Assembly (NCBI RefSeq): GCF_018130825.1
Contig: NZ_JAFCJS010000011.1
Coordinates: forward strand, 1 to 64,000
Length of the DNA: 64,000 nucleotides
Direction of reading: 5' to 3'
From: Bradyrhizobium liaoningense
GTDB taxonomy: Bacteria; Pseudomonadota; Alphaproteobacteria; Rhizobiales; Xanthobacteraceae
Shown here: positions 25,265-33,627 of the stretch, in pieces
Numbering within the stretch: position 1 is the first letter of the stretch
Layout of the letters: each line of letters begins with the position of its first letter
Position numbers and translations under genes: made by a program
Notes under the pieces: model-generated
The model's database searches: none
What the model saw: only the letters and a program-made list of their open reading frames with translations
What the model was told of the DNA's origin: nothing

Positions 25265-26449
25265 TCACTCGGCTGCGGCGAGCGAATTGGCTGGACGGGG
25301 CCTCAGCAGCCCGAGAACCAGCCGCGACCCCGGCATTTCGATGGTGGCGTAGGTCAGGTTCGAAAGCGCGAGCACCGCGCCAACGAAAGCGACGAGCAGC
25401 ACCGAGGCAGGCAGGCCGGGCAGCAGACCATCCAACGACTGGAAACGGGCCGTTCCAACGCCGCGCGCAAAATATTCGAGCAGGACGAGCACCAGCGCGT
25501 GGACCATGTAGATCGAATAGGATCGCTTGCCCAGCCACACCAGCGGCTTCGCCGTCAGCAGTTCGGGCAGGGGACGATTGGGGAACACCATCAGCGACCC
25601 GAGCAGGATCGCAAAGACAACCGGCGCGACGAAGCTGATGGCCGGCAGCCACCCGACCACGGAGATGATCACGATCGCCGTGACCGCCGCGCCGATCTGC
25701 ACGGCCGACTGAAGCACAGGGCTCACGCCCGGCCGCACCATCGCCGCCGCACGAACCGTCAGCACCCCGAGGAAGAAGCTGAGAATGCAGCGAACGATGC
25801 CGAACTGATAATGAAAATCCAGGCTTTCCATCCGCAGCACGAACAGGATGATTCCGAGGCTGCCCACGACCAGCAGGATCGAGAGGGCGTAGACCATGCG
25901 GACATTCCTCGCGGCCTGCGCCGCGAGCATCACGGCTGCGAATACGAGGTAGGTGTAGAACTCGGAACTGATGCTCCAGCTCGGCCCATTCCAGCTCAGA
26001 TAGCCAATGATGCCGGACGCCTGCAGCAGCAGCAGGTTCACCACGAAGGAGACGTAGTTGTTGACCACCATCTCGGGTGCCGCGAAGTGCAGGACGCCGA
26101 CCGCCACCAGGCCCATCTTCATCAATCGAAACGACAGGAAGGCGAGCAACGTCGCGAGGTGAAGCGGATAGATTCGCGCAATGCGCCGCGAGACGAAGTC
26201 ACGGAAGTCGAACCCGCCGAATTCCGACTTCATGTAGCTCATCGAAATGACGATGCCGCTGAGCACGAAGAACAGGTCGACGCAGAGCCACGAATTGTGA
26301 AAGAACGCGACGTCGATCCACGCCCGATGCGGCAGGGTCGTCTTGAGCAACTCCGAGCCGACAAAATGGTGAACGACGACGCACAAGGCCGCGATACCTC
26401 GAACGCTGTCGAGCGGCACGTAGTGGGCTTTCGGCTTATGAACCGGCAA
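25265..26449 (-). CDS. Acyltransferase family 3 membrane protein
   Basis: 394 residues. N-terminal motif HYVPLDSVRGIAALCVVVHH (conserved Arg and His), then WLCVDLFFVLSGIVISMSYM, FVSRRIARIYPLHLATLLAF, WSISSEFYTYLVFAAVMLAA, and near the C-terminus GKRSYSIYMVHALVLVLLEY with ATIEMPG. These are the signatures of the OafA/NodX-type integral membrane O-acyltransferases. It is the first gene of the minus-strand operon, opposite the ligase gene at 26716. It is the third member of this family in the locus and the clearest one. Confidence 0.9.
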   Translation of the reverse strand: MPVHKPKAHYVPLDSVRGIAALCVVVHHFVGSELLKTTLPHRAWIDVAFFHNSWLCVDLFFVLSGIVISMSYMKSEFGGFDFRDFVSRRIARIYPLHLATLLAFLSFRLMKMGLVAVGVLHFAAPEMVVNNYVSFVVNLLLLQASGIIGYLSWNGPSWSISSEFYTYLVFAAVMLAAQAARNVRMVYALSILLVVGSLGIILFVLRMESLDFHYQFGIVRCILSFFLGVLTVRAAAMVRPGVSPVLQSAVQIGAAVTAIVIISVVGWLPAISFVAPVVFAILLGSLMVFPNRPLPELLTAKPLVWLGKRSYSIYMVHALVLVLLEYFARGVGTARFQSLDGLLPGLPASVLLVAFVGAVLALSNLTYATIEMPGSRLVLGLLRPRPANSLAAAE

Positions 26450-26715
26450 GGCAGAGCACCTGACAATGAGCTAGAGCAAAATGCTGCGTCGCAACATAAT
26501 GCCTTCCTTCGACCTGCGGTTCAACTGGCAACACTCAAATTGAACCGAGATTTATCGAGATGCTTAGCGCTCATCGTCGCTTGATGTTCGGCCGTTGCAT
26601 CCATCGATGGTAAACGCGCCGATCGTGCTGAAATCGTGACGGGATGCGCATTAACTTGATCTCGCGCGAAGTTCTGATAGCTCCGTCGTCGCTGAGCTGA
26701 ACGACAGAGGGGCCT
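26450..26715. promoter_or_regulatory. Divergent promoter region of the two polymer-assembly operons
   Basis: 266 bp between the minus-strand acyltransferase/polymerase/flippase operon and the plus-strand ligase/BY-kinase operon. It should hold both promoters. No confident boxes were identified. The stretch near the plus-strand start has a good Shine-Dalgarno, GAGGGG. Confidence 0.5.
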
Positions 26716-28095
26716 TTGGGCGCGATATCGCGATTTTTCGCCGCAGCCGTGTTCGTGCTGGCGCCACTTCCGCTCGGATCCCTCGACCTCGCGTGGATTT
26801 GTGTCTGGAATTTGCTGCTCGTTTGCAGCCTGCTGACGGCTGATCTCTCAGTCGTGAGTCGTCGCAACGCCATGCTGCTGATTCCTGTGGCAGTCGCCGT
26901 CGCAACGGTGGGCGTCATGATTGCGTTACAAATGTGGAGCGACCCCACTGCACAATCCGCAGCCATCTGGGAACTGCCGCGACGGCTATTCGGCCTCGCA
27001 TTGCCGGACCGCCTCTCCGCGACCGCGCGCGGCCCGTGGCTGGCATTTGGTTCGGTCCTGCTGCTGGCGCTCGCCTTCACCCGCGCCGTCATTCTTGCAA
27101 GCGATGCGGGAGCTGCGCGCTCGCTGGTACGAATAATGGCATGGGCGGGCTGCCTGTATGCACTCTACGGAATTCTCGCCGAGCTGATCGCACCTGACAT
27201 CGTCCTGTTCAGGCAGAAGGAAGCCTATCTGGGCTTCGCCACCGGAACGTTCGTCAACCGAAATACGGCAGCGACGTTCTGGGGCACCTGCGCACTGCTG
27301 TTTCTGGTGCCGCTCCTGCGCACCATGCATCGCCAGGAAGGCGGGGCGCCAGCACAACCGAATTGGCGATCGCGGCTGGAGCAGGCTCTTTCCACGCCGG
27401 TGGCGCTCGGCGCAGGCTTCGCAATCTGCACGATCGCTCTCGCCATGACCGGATCGCGCGCAGGGCTGCTGCTGTCGGTGGGCGCGTTCGTGCTGGCGAT
27501 CGTCCTTTATCTCATGCCGCTCGAACTCGGCCGATCGAGGAAATGGTTGGTCCTCGGCGGTTCGGCGGCGGCGGGGCTGGTGCTGTTGCAACTCATCGGC
27601 GGCCTCGTGGCCGATCGAATCATCGAATACGGGCTGATCGATCCTCATCGGCTTGCCGCCTATCAGGCATCAGCGGGAATCATCGCCGATCACCCGCTGC
27701 TTGGCATCGGGCTGGGCAATTTCGAGGCGGTTTTTCCCGCCATTCGACCCGCAGCACTCGGTAGTCTCGGCATCTGGGATCGCGCTCACAGCACACCGCT
27801 GGAAATTGCCGTCGAATTAGGCATTCCCGCCTTCGCCGTGATCGCGTTCGTCTGCCTCTGGTGCTTTTACCATTTGTTCACCGGCAGCTTGCGCCGAAAG
27901 CGCGATCGCTACATACCCGTGATCGGCGCAAGCGTCGCCGTGTTGGGAGTTGCACATAGCTGCATCGATTTCTCGCTCCAAATCCCCGGCTACGGCGTGT
28001 TTTTCGCGGCCATTGTCGGATGCGGCCTCGCGCAATCGCGATCATCACAATTTCGAAAAGAACGTGGCAAATTGGTGCAAATCGAGTTAAGCTAA
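26716..28095 (+). CDS. O-antigen ligase / Wzy-type membrane protein
   Basis: 459 residues from TTG 26716 with GAGGGG just upstream. About eleven membrane spans. The Wzy_C/O-antigen ligase signature is visible: TGTFVNRNTAATFWGTCALL, then ALAMTGSRAGLLLSVGAF, and the large periplasmic loop with ASAGIIADHPLLGIGLGNFE followed by WDRAHSTPLEIAVELGIPAF (conserved Arg, Gly and His residues). Proteins with this pattern either ligate polysaccharide to an acceptor or act as polymerases in exopolysaccharide clusters of rhizobia. It heads the operon that continues with secreted proteins, the protease and the Wzz/BY-kinase. Confidence 0.85.
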   Translation: MGAISRFFAAAVFVLAPLPLGSLDLAWICVWNLLLVCSLLTADLSVVSRRNAMLLIPVAVAVATVGVMIALQMWSDPTAQSAAIWELPRRLFGLALPDRLSATARGPWLAFGSVLLLALAFTRAVILASDAGAARSLVRIMAWAGCLYALYGILAELIAPDIVLFRQKEAYLGFATGTFVNRNTAATFWGTCALLFLVPLLRTMHRQEGGAPAQPNWRSRLEQALSTPVALGAGFAICTIALAMTGSRAGLLLSVGAFVLAIVLYLMPLELGRSRKWLVLGGSAAAGLVLLQLIGGLVADRIIEYGLIDPHRLAAYQASAGIIADHPLLGIGLGNFEAVFPAIRPAALGSLGIWDRAHSTPLEIAVELGIPAFAVIAFVCLWCFYHLFTGSLRRKRDRYIPVIGASVAVLGVAHSCIDFSLQIPGYGVFFAAIVGCGLAQSRSSQFRKERGKLVQIELS

Positions 28096-28118
28096 AACTA
28101 TTGGAAATGGGCAGGGTT

Positions 28119-28769
28119 ATGATTTGGAATTTTGGTAGCCGCTTCGGCTTGATCGTCGGAGCACTGGCGATGGTCGCCGGATCGCCGGCGGCATTCGGCG
28201 CAACGGGTGTCAGCGCGGGCTGTGTCGCCAACACCGGGATCGTTTCGGCGGAACGTGCGACCGATTTTCTCGCCAATCCGAGCGGCCTTCTCGACCAGTT
28301 CAAGGACGGACAAGGCGGTCTTGCCTCGGCTGTCCGCGACCTCCTCACCGCTCGCCCCGAGACCGTCGAGGGCATTGTCTCGCTGGCGAAAGCCAGCAGC
28401 GCGGATCAAAGCCGCGCCATCGGTGCCGGTCTCGGCACGGCCGCCTCAACCTGTGTCCTGTCGCAGCCTCAAGTTGCACAGTTGATCCAGGAAGCGGTCC
28501 TCAGGACCGAGAATCCCGACCTCATCACCTCATTCACCAGCATCACCGGCGATATCCCGACCGAAGCGACGAACGGCGCCGATCCGACCGGCGAGACGAC
28601 GGCCGGTGGCGGACCGGGCTCGACCGCCGCCGAAGCCCGCGCTGGCGCGGCCAGCTCGACCACGCCCACGGCCCTGAATCAAGCCGGCCCCAGCGCGGCG
28701 TCGCAGACGCAGACACTGTTTGCGGCCACGACGACTTCGGTGCTGACCTCGGTAAGCCCGTCGCGCTGA
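28119..28769 (+). CDS. Secreted protein of unknown function, paralogue of 29892-30479
   Basis: About 216 residues from ATG 28119 (ATG 28107 also in frame). Signal peptide GLIVGALAMVAGSPAAFGA. The mature part has a conserved core shared with the protein at 29892: GCVANTG, then FLANPSGLL, then ASSADQSRAIGAGLGTAAST followed by Cys and PQVAQLIQEA. Two cysteines bracket the core. The C-terminal third is low complexity (Ala, Thr, Gly, Ser). It is separated from the ligase gene by 23 bp and followed by a strong terminator hairpin. I do not recognise a named domain; location suggests a periplasmic accessory to polymer assembly. Confidence 0.75.
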   Translation: MIWNFGSRFGLIVGALAMVAGSPAAFGATGVSAGCVANTGIVSAERATDFLANPSGLLDQFKDGQGGLASAVRDLLTARPETVEGIVSLAKASSADQSRAIGAGLGTAASTCVLSQPQVAQLIQEAVLRTENPDLITSFTSITGDIPTEATNGADPTGETTAGGGPGSTAAEARAGAASSTTPTALNQAGPSAASQTQTLFAATTTSVLTSVSPSR

Positions 28770-28812
28770 CGACGGGAATCGCTGCGTTGGCAGCGCATTA
28801 ACCACCCCTCTC

Positions 28813-28834
28813 CGGCCGGTCCAGCGACCGGCCG
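28813..28834 (+). terminator. Intrinsic terminator after secreted-protein gene
   Basis: A 9-bp perfect stem CGGCCGGTC / GACCGGCCG with loop CAGC, followed by ATTTCGTT, 44 bp after the stop. It suggests that the protease gene at 28928 has its own promoter or is reached by readthrough. Confidence 0.7.
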
Positions 28835-28927
28835 ATTTCGTTAGAATTGTAAATTTCCGCGGAACCAAAGTTCAAATCGTTTGTGAGATACCCGTAGCGT
28901 CAACAAAAAAGACGAAACGGGGATGTC

Positions 28928-29569
28928 ATGAGCTGGATCATCAAATCGCTGGTCGCGATCGGGATCGCGTCGACCGGTGCTGCCGCCAAGGCCGAAATCG
29001 TGAACGACGGTTCGCTCAATCAGGCGAAGGGTACGTTCATCCGCGAGTACGACAATGCGCTCGCGCCGCTGCAGTTCGTCAAGTTCTGCATGAACAACGG
29101 CAGCGAATGCGCTTCCGACACCGCAGAGCGGACCCTGCCCTCGGGCGAGCAGGCCATGAGCATGCTGCGCGAGGTGAACAGCTCGGTCAATGCGTCGATC
29201 ACGCCGATGCAGAAATCGACCAATCCGATGCAGGCACGCTGGACGATTGCGCCGTCCGCCGGCGACTGCAACGACTACGCAGTCACCAAGCGTCATCAGC
29301 TGATCGAGATGGGCTGGCCGACATCGGCGCTGCGACTTGCAGTTGTGCTGACCAATGGCGGCCAGGGCCATCTCGTGCTGGTTGCGCGGCTCGCCGATGG
29401 CGACTTCGTCCTGGACAATCTGTCCGCTTCGGTGCGCCCCTGGAATGCAGCGGAATACGAGTGGATCTCGATGCAGTCCGCCGGCAATCCGCGGTTCTGG
29501 GTCGCGATCGGCGAGCATGGCGAGCGCCTTCGCGCCACCCGTCTCGCGATGCTGCGCACCGCCCAATAA
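28928..29569 (+). CDS. Bacterial transglutaminase-like cysteine protease (BTLCP family, LapG-like)
   Basis: 213 residues. The N-terminal segment SLVAIGIASTGAAAKAE is a signal peptide, so the protein is periplasmic. The catalytic triad of the PF06035 family is present: Cys in SAGDCNDYAV (C114), His in GGQGHLVLVAR (H148), Asp in FVLDNLSASV (D163). The family-typical RWTIAPSAGDCNDYAVTKRH and RPWNAAEYEWISMQS segments match. The best-known member, LapG, cleaves a large surface adhesin in the periplasm under c-di-GMP control. Here the gene sits in an exopolysaccharide operon between two paralogous secreted proteins. Its substrate is unknown; no lapD is seen in the window. Confidence 0.88.
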   Translation: MSWIIKSLVAIGIASTGAAAKAEIVNDGSLNQAKGTFIREYDNALAPLQFVKFCMNNGSECASDTAERTLPSGEQAMSMLREVNSSVNASITPMQKSTNPMQARWTIAPSAGDCNDYAVTKRHQLIEMGWPTSALRLAVVLTNGGQGHLVLVARLADGDFVLDNLSASVRPWNAAEYEWISMQSAGNPRFWVAIGEHGERLRATRLAMLRTAQ

Positions 29570-29600
29570 CCGCACCGCCTCTCAAGTCACTAGTTCCGAC

Positions 29601-29645
29601 AGGCGCGAGGAGATGGTCGATGGACCGTCCCTCGCGCCTTTGTCT
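29601..29645 (+). terminator. Strong intrinsic terminator after the protease gene
   Basis: Stem AGGCGCGAGG (29601-29610) with CCTCGCGCCT (29630-29639), with an internal GGTC/GACC pairing in the loop, followed by TTGTCTT. It is 32 bp after the protease stop. Confidence 0.8.
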
Positions 29646-29891
29646 TGGGTAGTGGCGTTTGCCTAAGAAACGTGCTTCACGCATGCGAACATGTGCAAAC
29701 ATTCGCTGAATCTGCGCCTGATTGCAGCACGAGTTTCGTTCATGTTGAATCGCGGTGCGAGGCCAGGCAAGGATGGCAATTCGGTCCGCGCTGGTTTATA
29801 TTTTGCGCCGCACAAGAATTTGACATAGTTTTGGGCCATCAAGGACCTACGGCCTAAATCCCCACACACCATCAATCCTTCGCAACGAGAT
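29646..29891. promoter_or_regulatory. Intergenic region upstream of second secreted-protein gene
   Basis: AT-richer than its surroundings. A TTGACA hexamer occurs near 29819, about 70 bp before the ATG; no clear -10 box at the right spacing was found. No gene is supported here. Confidence 0.35.
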
Positions 29892-30479
29892 ATGAGCGCG
29901 ATCCTCCTCAAACTCGATAGCTTGTTGCGTGGCCATGCTGCGGCCTCACGGATCGCTGCGGCTGTCGTCGTCGCGCTGTGCGCAACCTTCGCAGCGCCGG
30001 CGCGCGCTCAATGCGTCGACCGCACCGAGCGCGCACCTCCGGCCGCAGTCAGCGCCTTCATCGCGGACCCGACGGTGATTCTTCGATCGTCGAAGAACGA
30101 CAGGGACAAGCTGACGGGCCGGCTGACCGGGGTGCTGGTGACCGATATCGCTGCACTCGATTCGGTCCGTGAGATGCTGCGCGAGGCCAGCCAGGCCGAT
30201 CGCATTGCCATCGGCGCCGGACTCCATCGTGCTGAAGACCGTTGCGTGTCCACCAAGCCCGACGTTGCACGCAGGATCAGCGAGTTCGTCGCCAAGCTGC
30301 ACGACGGTGCCGTGCTCAAGGGATATTTCGGGGACCTGGATGCGGCGGCGGCGCCCGCGCCGGGCAGCCCCACTCCACCTGCAGTGCCGACGGGCGCAAG
30401 CTCGAGCGCCGGCCTGATGTCGGGTGAATGGAAGACCGAACTCGCCGATCCGTTCAAACCCGTCCCCCTTCCCGAGTGA
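29892..30479 (+). CDS. Secreted protein of unknown function, paralogue of 28119-28769
   Basis: 195 residues with a signal peptide (RIAAAVVVALCATFAAPARA, then QCVDR). The mature domain aligns with the protein at 28119: QCVDRTE, FIADPTVILRSSKNDRDKL, EASQADRIAIGAGLHRAEDR followed by Cys, and PDVARRISEF. Both have a Cys at the mature N-terminus and one after the IGAGL motif. The C-terminus is Pro/Ala rich, then TELADPFKPVPLPE. It lies 20 bp upstream of the Wzz/BY-kinase start. No known family was recognised. Role inferred only from context. Confidence 0.77.
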   Translation: MSAILLKLDSLLRGHAAASRIAAAVVVALCATFAAPARAQCVDRTERAPPAAVSAFIADPTVILRSSKNDRDKLTGRLTGVLVTDIAALDSVREMLREASQADRIAIGAGLHRAEDRCVSTKPDVARRISEFVAKLHDGAVLKGYFGDLDAAAAPAPGSPTPPAVPTGASSSAGLMSGEWKTELADPFKPVPLPE

Positions 30480-30499
30480 CAACCTCAAGATTTCCAGAA

Positions 30500-32710
30500 A
30501 TGTTTCAGCCTCGAGATCAGTTTCCGCACCGCCCGAGATATGCCATCGAGGTCGGTGGCACGACGCTCAGCGCCGAGCGCGCTCTGGATATCGTGCGTCG
30601 CCAGTGGCCGCTGATCGCGGCCGTCGTGGCCGGCGCGTTCGCACTCGTACTCTTCTACCTTGTCGTCGCAACGCCGATGTACACGGCGAATGCGCGTATC
30701 CTGATGGACACGCGCCAAACCCAGGTGCTGGACAAGGACAGCGGAACATCCAACGCGCTGATCGACCCGGGCTTCGTCGACAGCCAGGTCGAAATTCTCC
30801 AGTCCGACGACTTGCTGCTGTCGATCGTCCGGCGCCTGAAGCTTACCGAAGACGCCGAATTCAACGGCTCGGAGCCCGGATTGATTCCGCTGGTCATCGG
30901 CAAGGTCATCGGGCTGTTCGGATCGGACGGCCCCCCCAGCAAAGAGCGGGTCGAGCGGGGCGCGGTCGAGCTGCTCCAGAAGAATCTCAAGGTCGAGCGC
31001 GTGCTGACGACCTATGTTCTCTCCATGAATTACCGCTCGATCGATCCGAACAAGGCTGCGAAGATCGCCAACGCGATCGCCGACGCCTATATCGTGGGTG
31101 CCCTGGAGGCGAAGTATCAGTCGACCAAGCGCGCCGGCGAATGGCTTCAGCAGCGCAGCGCCGAGCTGCGCGAGCAGGCGACGGCCAGCGACCGCGCCGT
31201 GCAGACCTTCAAAGCCGAGAACAACATCGTCGGCACCAGCCGCGGCCTGATGAGCGAACAACAGCTCGCCGACGCCAACTCGCAGCTCGTCACTGCGCGC
31301 GCGGCAACGGCAGAAGCCAAGGCGCGCCTCGACCGGATCGAGGCCCTGCTCGACAAGGATCTGGTCCAGCCGACGGTCACGGACGCCCTCAACAACACCG
31401 TCATCACGCGACTTCGCGCCCAATATCTCGACCTCGCGGCCCAGTATGCCGACTGGTCCAGCCGCTACGGCAAGACGCACCAGGCAGCCATCAACCTCGC
31501 CAACCGCATGGACGAGCTGCGCAAGGCGATCGCGGACGAAGTCCGCCGTATCGCGGACGCCTATCGCAGCGAATACGAGATTGCCAAGAGCCGCGAGACG
31601 TCGCTGGACGAAAATCTCAAGAATCTGGTGTCCCAGGCCAGCAGCACCAGCCAGGCCCAGGTCAAGCTGCGCGACCTCGAGAGCGCGGCGGACACCTATC
31701 GCAACCTCTACAACAACTTCCTCGAAAAGCTCCAGAACGCGACGCAGAATCAGAGCTTCCCGATCAGTGAAGCACGCATCATCAGCACGGCGGTCAAGCC
31801 GGACAAGAAGAGCTCGCCCAAGACGCTGCTGGCGCTGGCCGGCGGCCTCCTCGGTGGCCTCTGCTTCGGCTTCGGTGCCGCCTTCACCAAGGAGCTGATG
31901 AGCGACGTGCTGCGCTCTCCGAGCGACGTCGAGGACCAGCTCGGGGTGAAATGCCTCGGTGTCCTCCCCGACATTCGTCCGGCAAGAGCGTCGGCGGAGC
32001 ATCCGGAAGCGAATGTATCCAGTTACGTCGTAGAGCACCCGTTCTCGCGATTTGCCGAGACGCTACGAAACATCAAGGTGTCGATCGACGTCGCGCGGCT
32101 CTCGCGCGAGGTCAAGGTGATCGGCATCCTGTCGTCGCTGCCGAAGGAAGGAAAAACCACGGTCGCCGCCAATTTCGGTCATCTGACCGCGTTGACCGGC
32201 CACCGCACGCTGCTGATCGACGGCGACCTCCATACGCGCTCGCTGACGCGGGCGCTGGCGCCGCATTCCAAGACCGGCCTCGTCGAGGCGCTCAAGGATC
32301 CGCGCTCGTTCGGCTATCACATCCAGCGCAGCAAGGAGAGCGGGCTCGACTTCCTGCCCTCCGTCGTCGCCTCGCGCATGGTCAACTCGGCGGACGTGAT
32401 TGCCTCCAAGGCGATGGCCGACCTGCTCGCGGTCGTGCGCGAGGAGTATGAGTACATCGTCATCGATCTGGCGCCGGTGATGCCGGTGACGGATGCCAAG
32501 GCCGTCAGCCATCTCGTCGACGCCATGGTCTACGTCATCGAGTGGGGCCGCACGAGCCGCAACGCGCTGCAGGAGTCGATGGCGAGCTCCGAGGGCATCC
32601 AGAAGAAGCTCCTGGGCGCCGTGCTCAATCGCGCCAATCCGAAGATGCTGAAGCGGATCGAGGCGTACAAAGGCTCGCACTACAACAGCTATTATGTCGA
32701 GGGAGCCTAG
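30500..32710 (+). CDS. Wzz/BY-kinase polysaccharide co-polymerase (ExoP/Wzc-like)
   Basis: About 736 residues from ATG 30500. The N-terminal cytoplasmic part is followed by TM1 (about 37-57, LIAAVVAGAFALVLFYLVVA), a Wzz periplasmic domain, long coiled coils (about 190-410), the GNVR-like segment KLRDLESAADTYRNLYNNFL (about 390-415) and TM2 (about 441-463). The C-terminal bacterial tyrosine kinase domain has Walker A SSLPKEGKTT (about 545-554), Walker A' LLIDGDL (571) and Walker B YIVIDLAP (652). The tail carries a Tyr cluster (YKGSHYNSYYVEGA), the usual autophosphorylation site. It controls chain length and export with the Wza-like protein at 4704. Its 3' end overlaps the next gene by 17 bp. 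Confidence 0.92.
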   Translation: MFQPRDQFPHRPRYAIEVGGTTLSAERALDIVRRQWPLIAAVVAGAFALVLFYLVVATPMYTANARILMDTRQTQVLDKDSGTSNALIDPGFVDSQVEILQSDDLLLSIVRRLKLTEDAEFNGSEPGLIPLVIGKVIGLFGSDGPPSKERVERGAVELLQKNLKVERVLTTYVLSMNYRSIDPNKAAKIANAIADAYIVGALEAKYQSTKRAGEWLQQRSAELREQATASDRAVQTFKAENNIVGTSRGLMSEQQLADANSQLVTARAATAEAKARLDRIEALLDKDLVQPTVTDALNNTVITRLRAQYLDLAAQYADWSSRYGKTHQAAINLANRMDELRKAIADEVRRIADAYRSEYEIAKSRETSLDENLKNLVSQASSTSQAQVKLRDLESAADTYRNLYNNFLEKLQNATQNQSFPISEARIISTAVKPDKKSSPKTLLALAGGLLGGLCFGFGAAFTKELMSDVLRSPSDVEDQLGVKCLGVLPDIRPARASAEHPEANVSSYVVEHPFSRFAETLRNIKVSIDVARLSREVKVIGILSSLPKEGKTTVAANFGHLTALTGHRTLLIDGDLHTRSLTRALAPHSKTGLVEALKDPRSFGYHIQRSKESGLDFLPSVVASRMVNSADVIASKAMADLLAVVREEYEYIVIDLAPVMPVTDAKAVSHLVDAMVYVIEWGRTSRNALQESMASSEGIQKKLLGAVLNRANPKMLKRIEAYKGSHYNSYYVEGA

Positions 32711-33494
32711 CGCCAGCGAACGGGCAGCGCAGGCGGGGGGCGAGGCGTTTCGCTGGCTTCTGCGCGGTTCGACCGTCGCACTCGCTGCGGTCACGCTGGC
32801 CTGGATCGCTGCCGTCGTCCCCGATGTGACCAACCCCGCGGTTCCGCAGATCGCCGGCCGCGTCGCGCGCGGCGAGCGCTATGATGTCGATCGACTGAGA
32901 TGGATCGTCGCGGACAATCTGCCGGCCGCGCGCCGGCTGTGCAGCGCCAAGACGCTGCGCGAGCTGCTGCTGCTCCAGCTCGCGATCGCCGACGAATCGA
33001 CGCGCTCAGGCGACCTGAAGCAGATCGACGTCGACGCTGACGCCGTCGCGTCCACGAGCCGGGCCCTGCTGGCGTGCGCCCCGACCGAAGGGCTGGGCTG
33101 GTTCGGCAGCTACTGGGCCGAAATTCGCCAGGTTGGCTTTGGACCGCGAACGGCGGAGCTGCTCGACCTGTCCTATCGCTTCGCGCCGCACGAGGCCTGG
33201 CTCCAGCTCATCCGCGCCCCGCTGGCGCTTCGCGTCTTCCACGCGGCCTCGCCCGCGCTCAGGGATTACGCCGCCCAGGACTTCGCCGACATCTTCCAGG
33301 CCCGCCTGTTTCCCAGCGCCGCCACGCTCTACCAGGCGGCAGGAACGGAGGCGCGGCTCGCGCTGCTCGACCGCACTTGCACGGCGCCCGAAGCCGATCG
33401 CGACTTGTTCTCGCATTTCGTCGCGGAGAAGGGTCTGCGGATTCGTCACCGCTGCTATCCGGCCGACGGCGACGGCTTTCGTGTGAGCCGCTAG
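32694..33494 (+). CDS. Single-span membrane-anchored protein of unknown function
   Basis: 266 residues. ATG 32694 lies inside the end of the BY-kinase gene (overlap 17 bp), showing translational coupling. A membrane span is at about 27-45 (STVALAAVTLAWIAAVVPDV), then a soluble periplasmic domain rich in Leu/Ala/Arg helices (RELLLLQLAIADES ... TAELLDLSYRFAPHEAWLQL) that could be TPR-like. Three cysteines are present in the soluble part. I do not recognise a family. The coupling implies a role with the co-polymerase. The gene ends in a REP-like element. Confidence 0.75.
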   Translation: MSREPSASERAAQAGGEAFRWLLRGSTVALAAVTLAWIAAVVPDVTNPAVPQIAGRVARGERYDVDRLRWIVADNLPAARRLCSAKTLRELLLLQLAIADESTRSGDLKQIDVDADAVASTSRALLACAPTEGLGWFGSYWAEIRQVGFGPRTAELLDLSYRFAPHEAWLQLIRAPLALRVFHAASPALRDYAAQDFADIFQARLFPSAATLYQAAGTEARLALLDRTCTAPEADRDLFSHFVAEKGLRIRHRCYPADGDGFRVSR

Positions 33495-33562
33495 AGCATG
33501 ATCCGGACCCGGAGGGCCGCGTTAGCGCAGAGTGCGAAGCGGTTTTCCGGAAAGATCATGCG
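33494..33562. repeat. REP-like palindromic element, copy 2
   Basis: Shares GAGCATGATCCGGA on the left and GCGGTTTTCCG...AAGATCATGC on the right with the element at 11348-11396. It has a longer GC-rich loop containing GGAGGGCCGCGTTAGCGCAG. Like copy 1, it begins on the final base of a stop codon (the gene ending at 33494). Confidence 0.7.
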
Positions 33563-33627
33563 TCAACAGCAACCTCAAGCGTGATACGGGCAGTCGCGCA
33601 CATCCAGCGCGACGAATGCGGCCCGGC

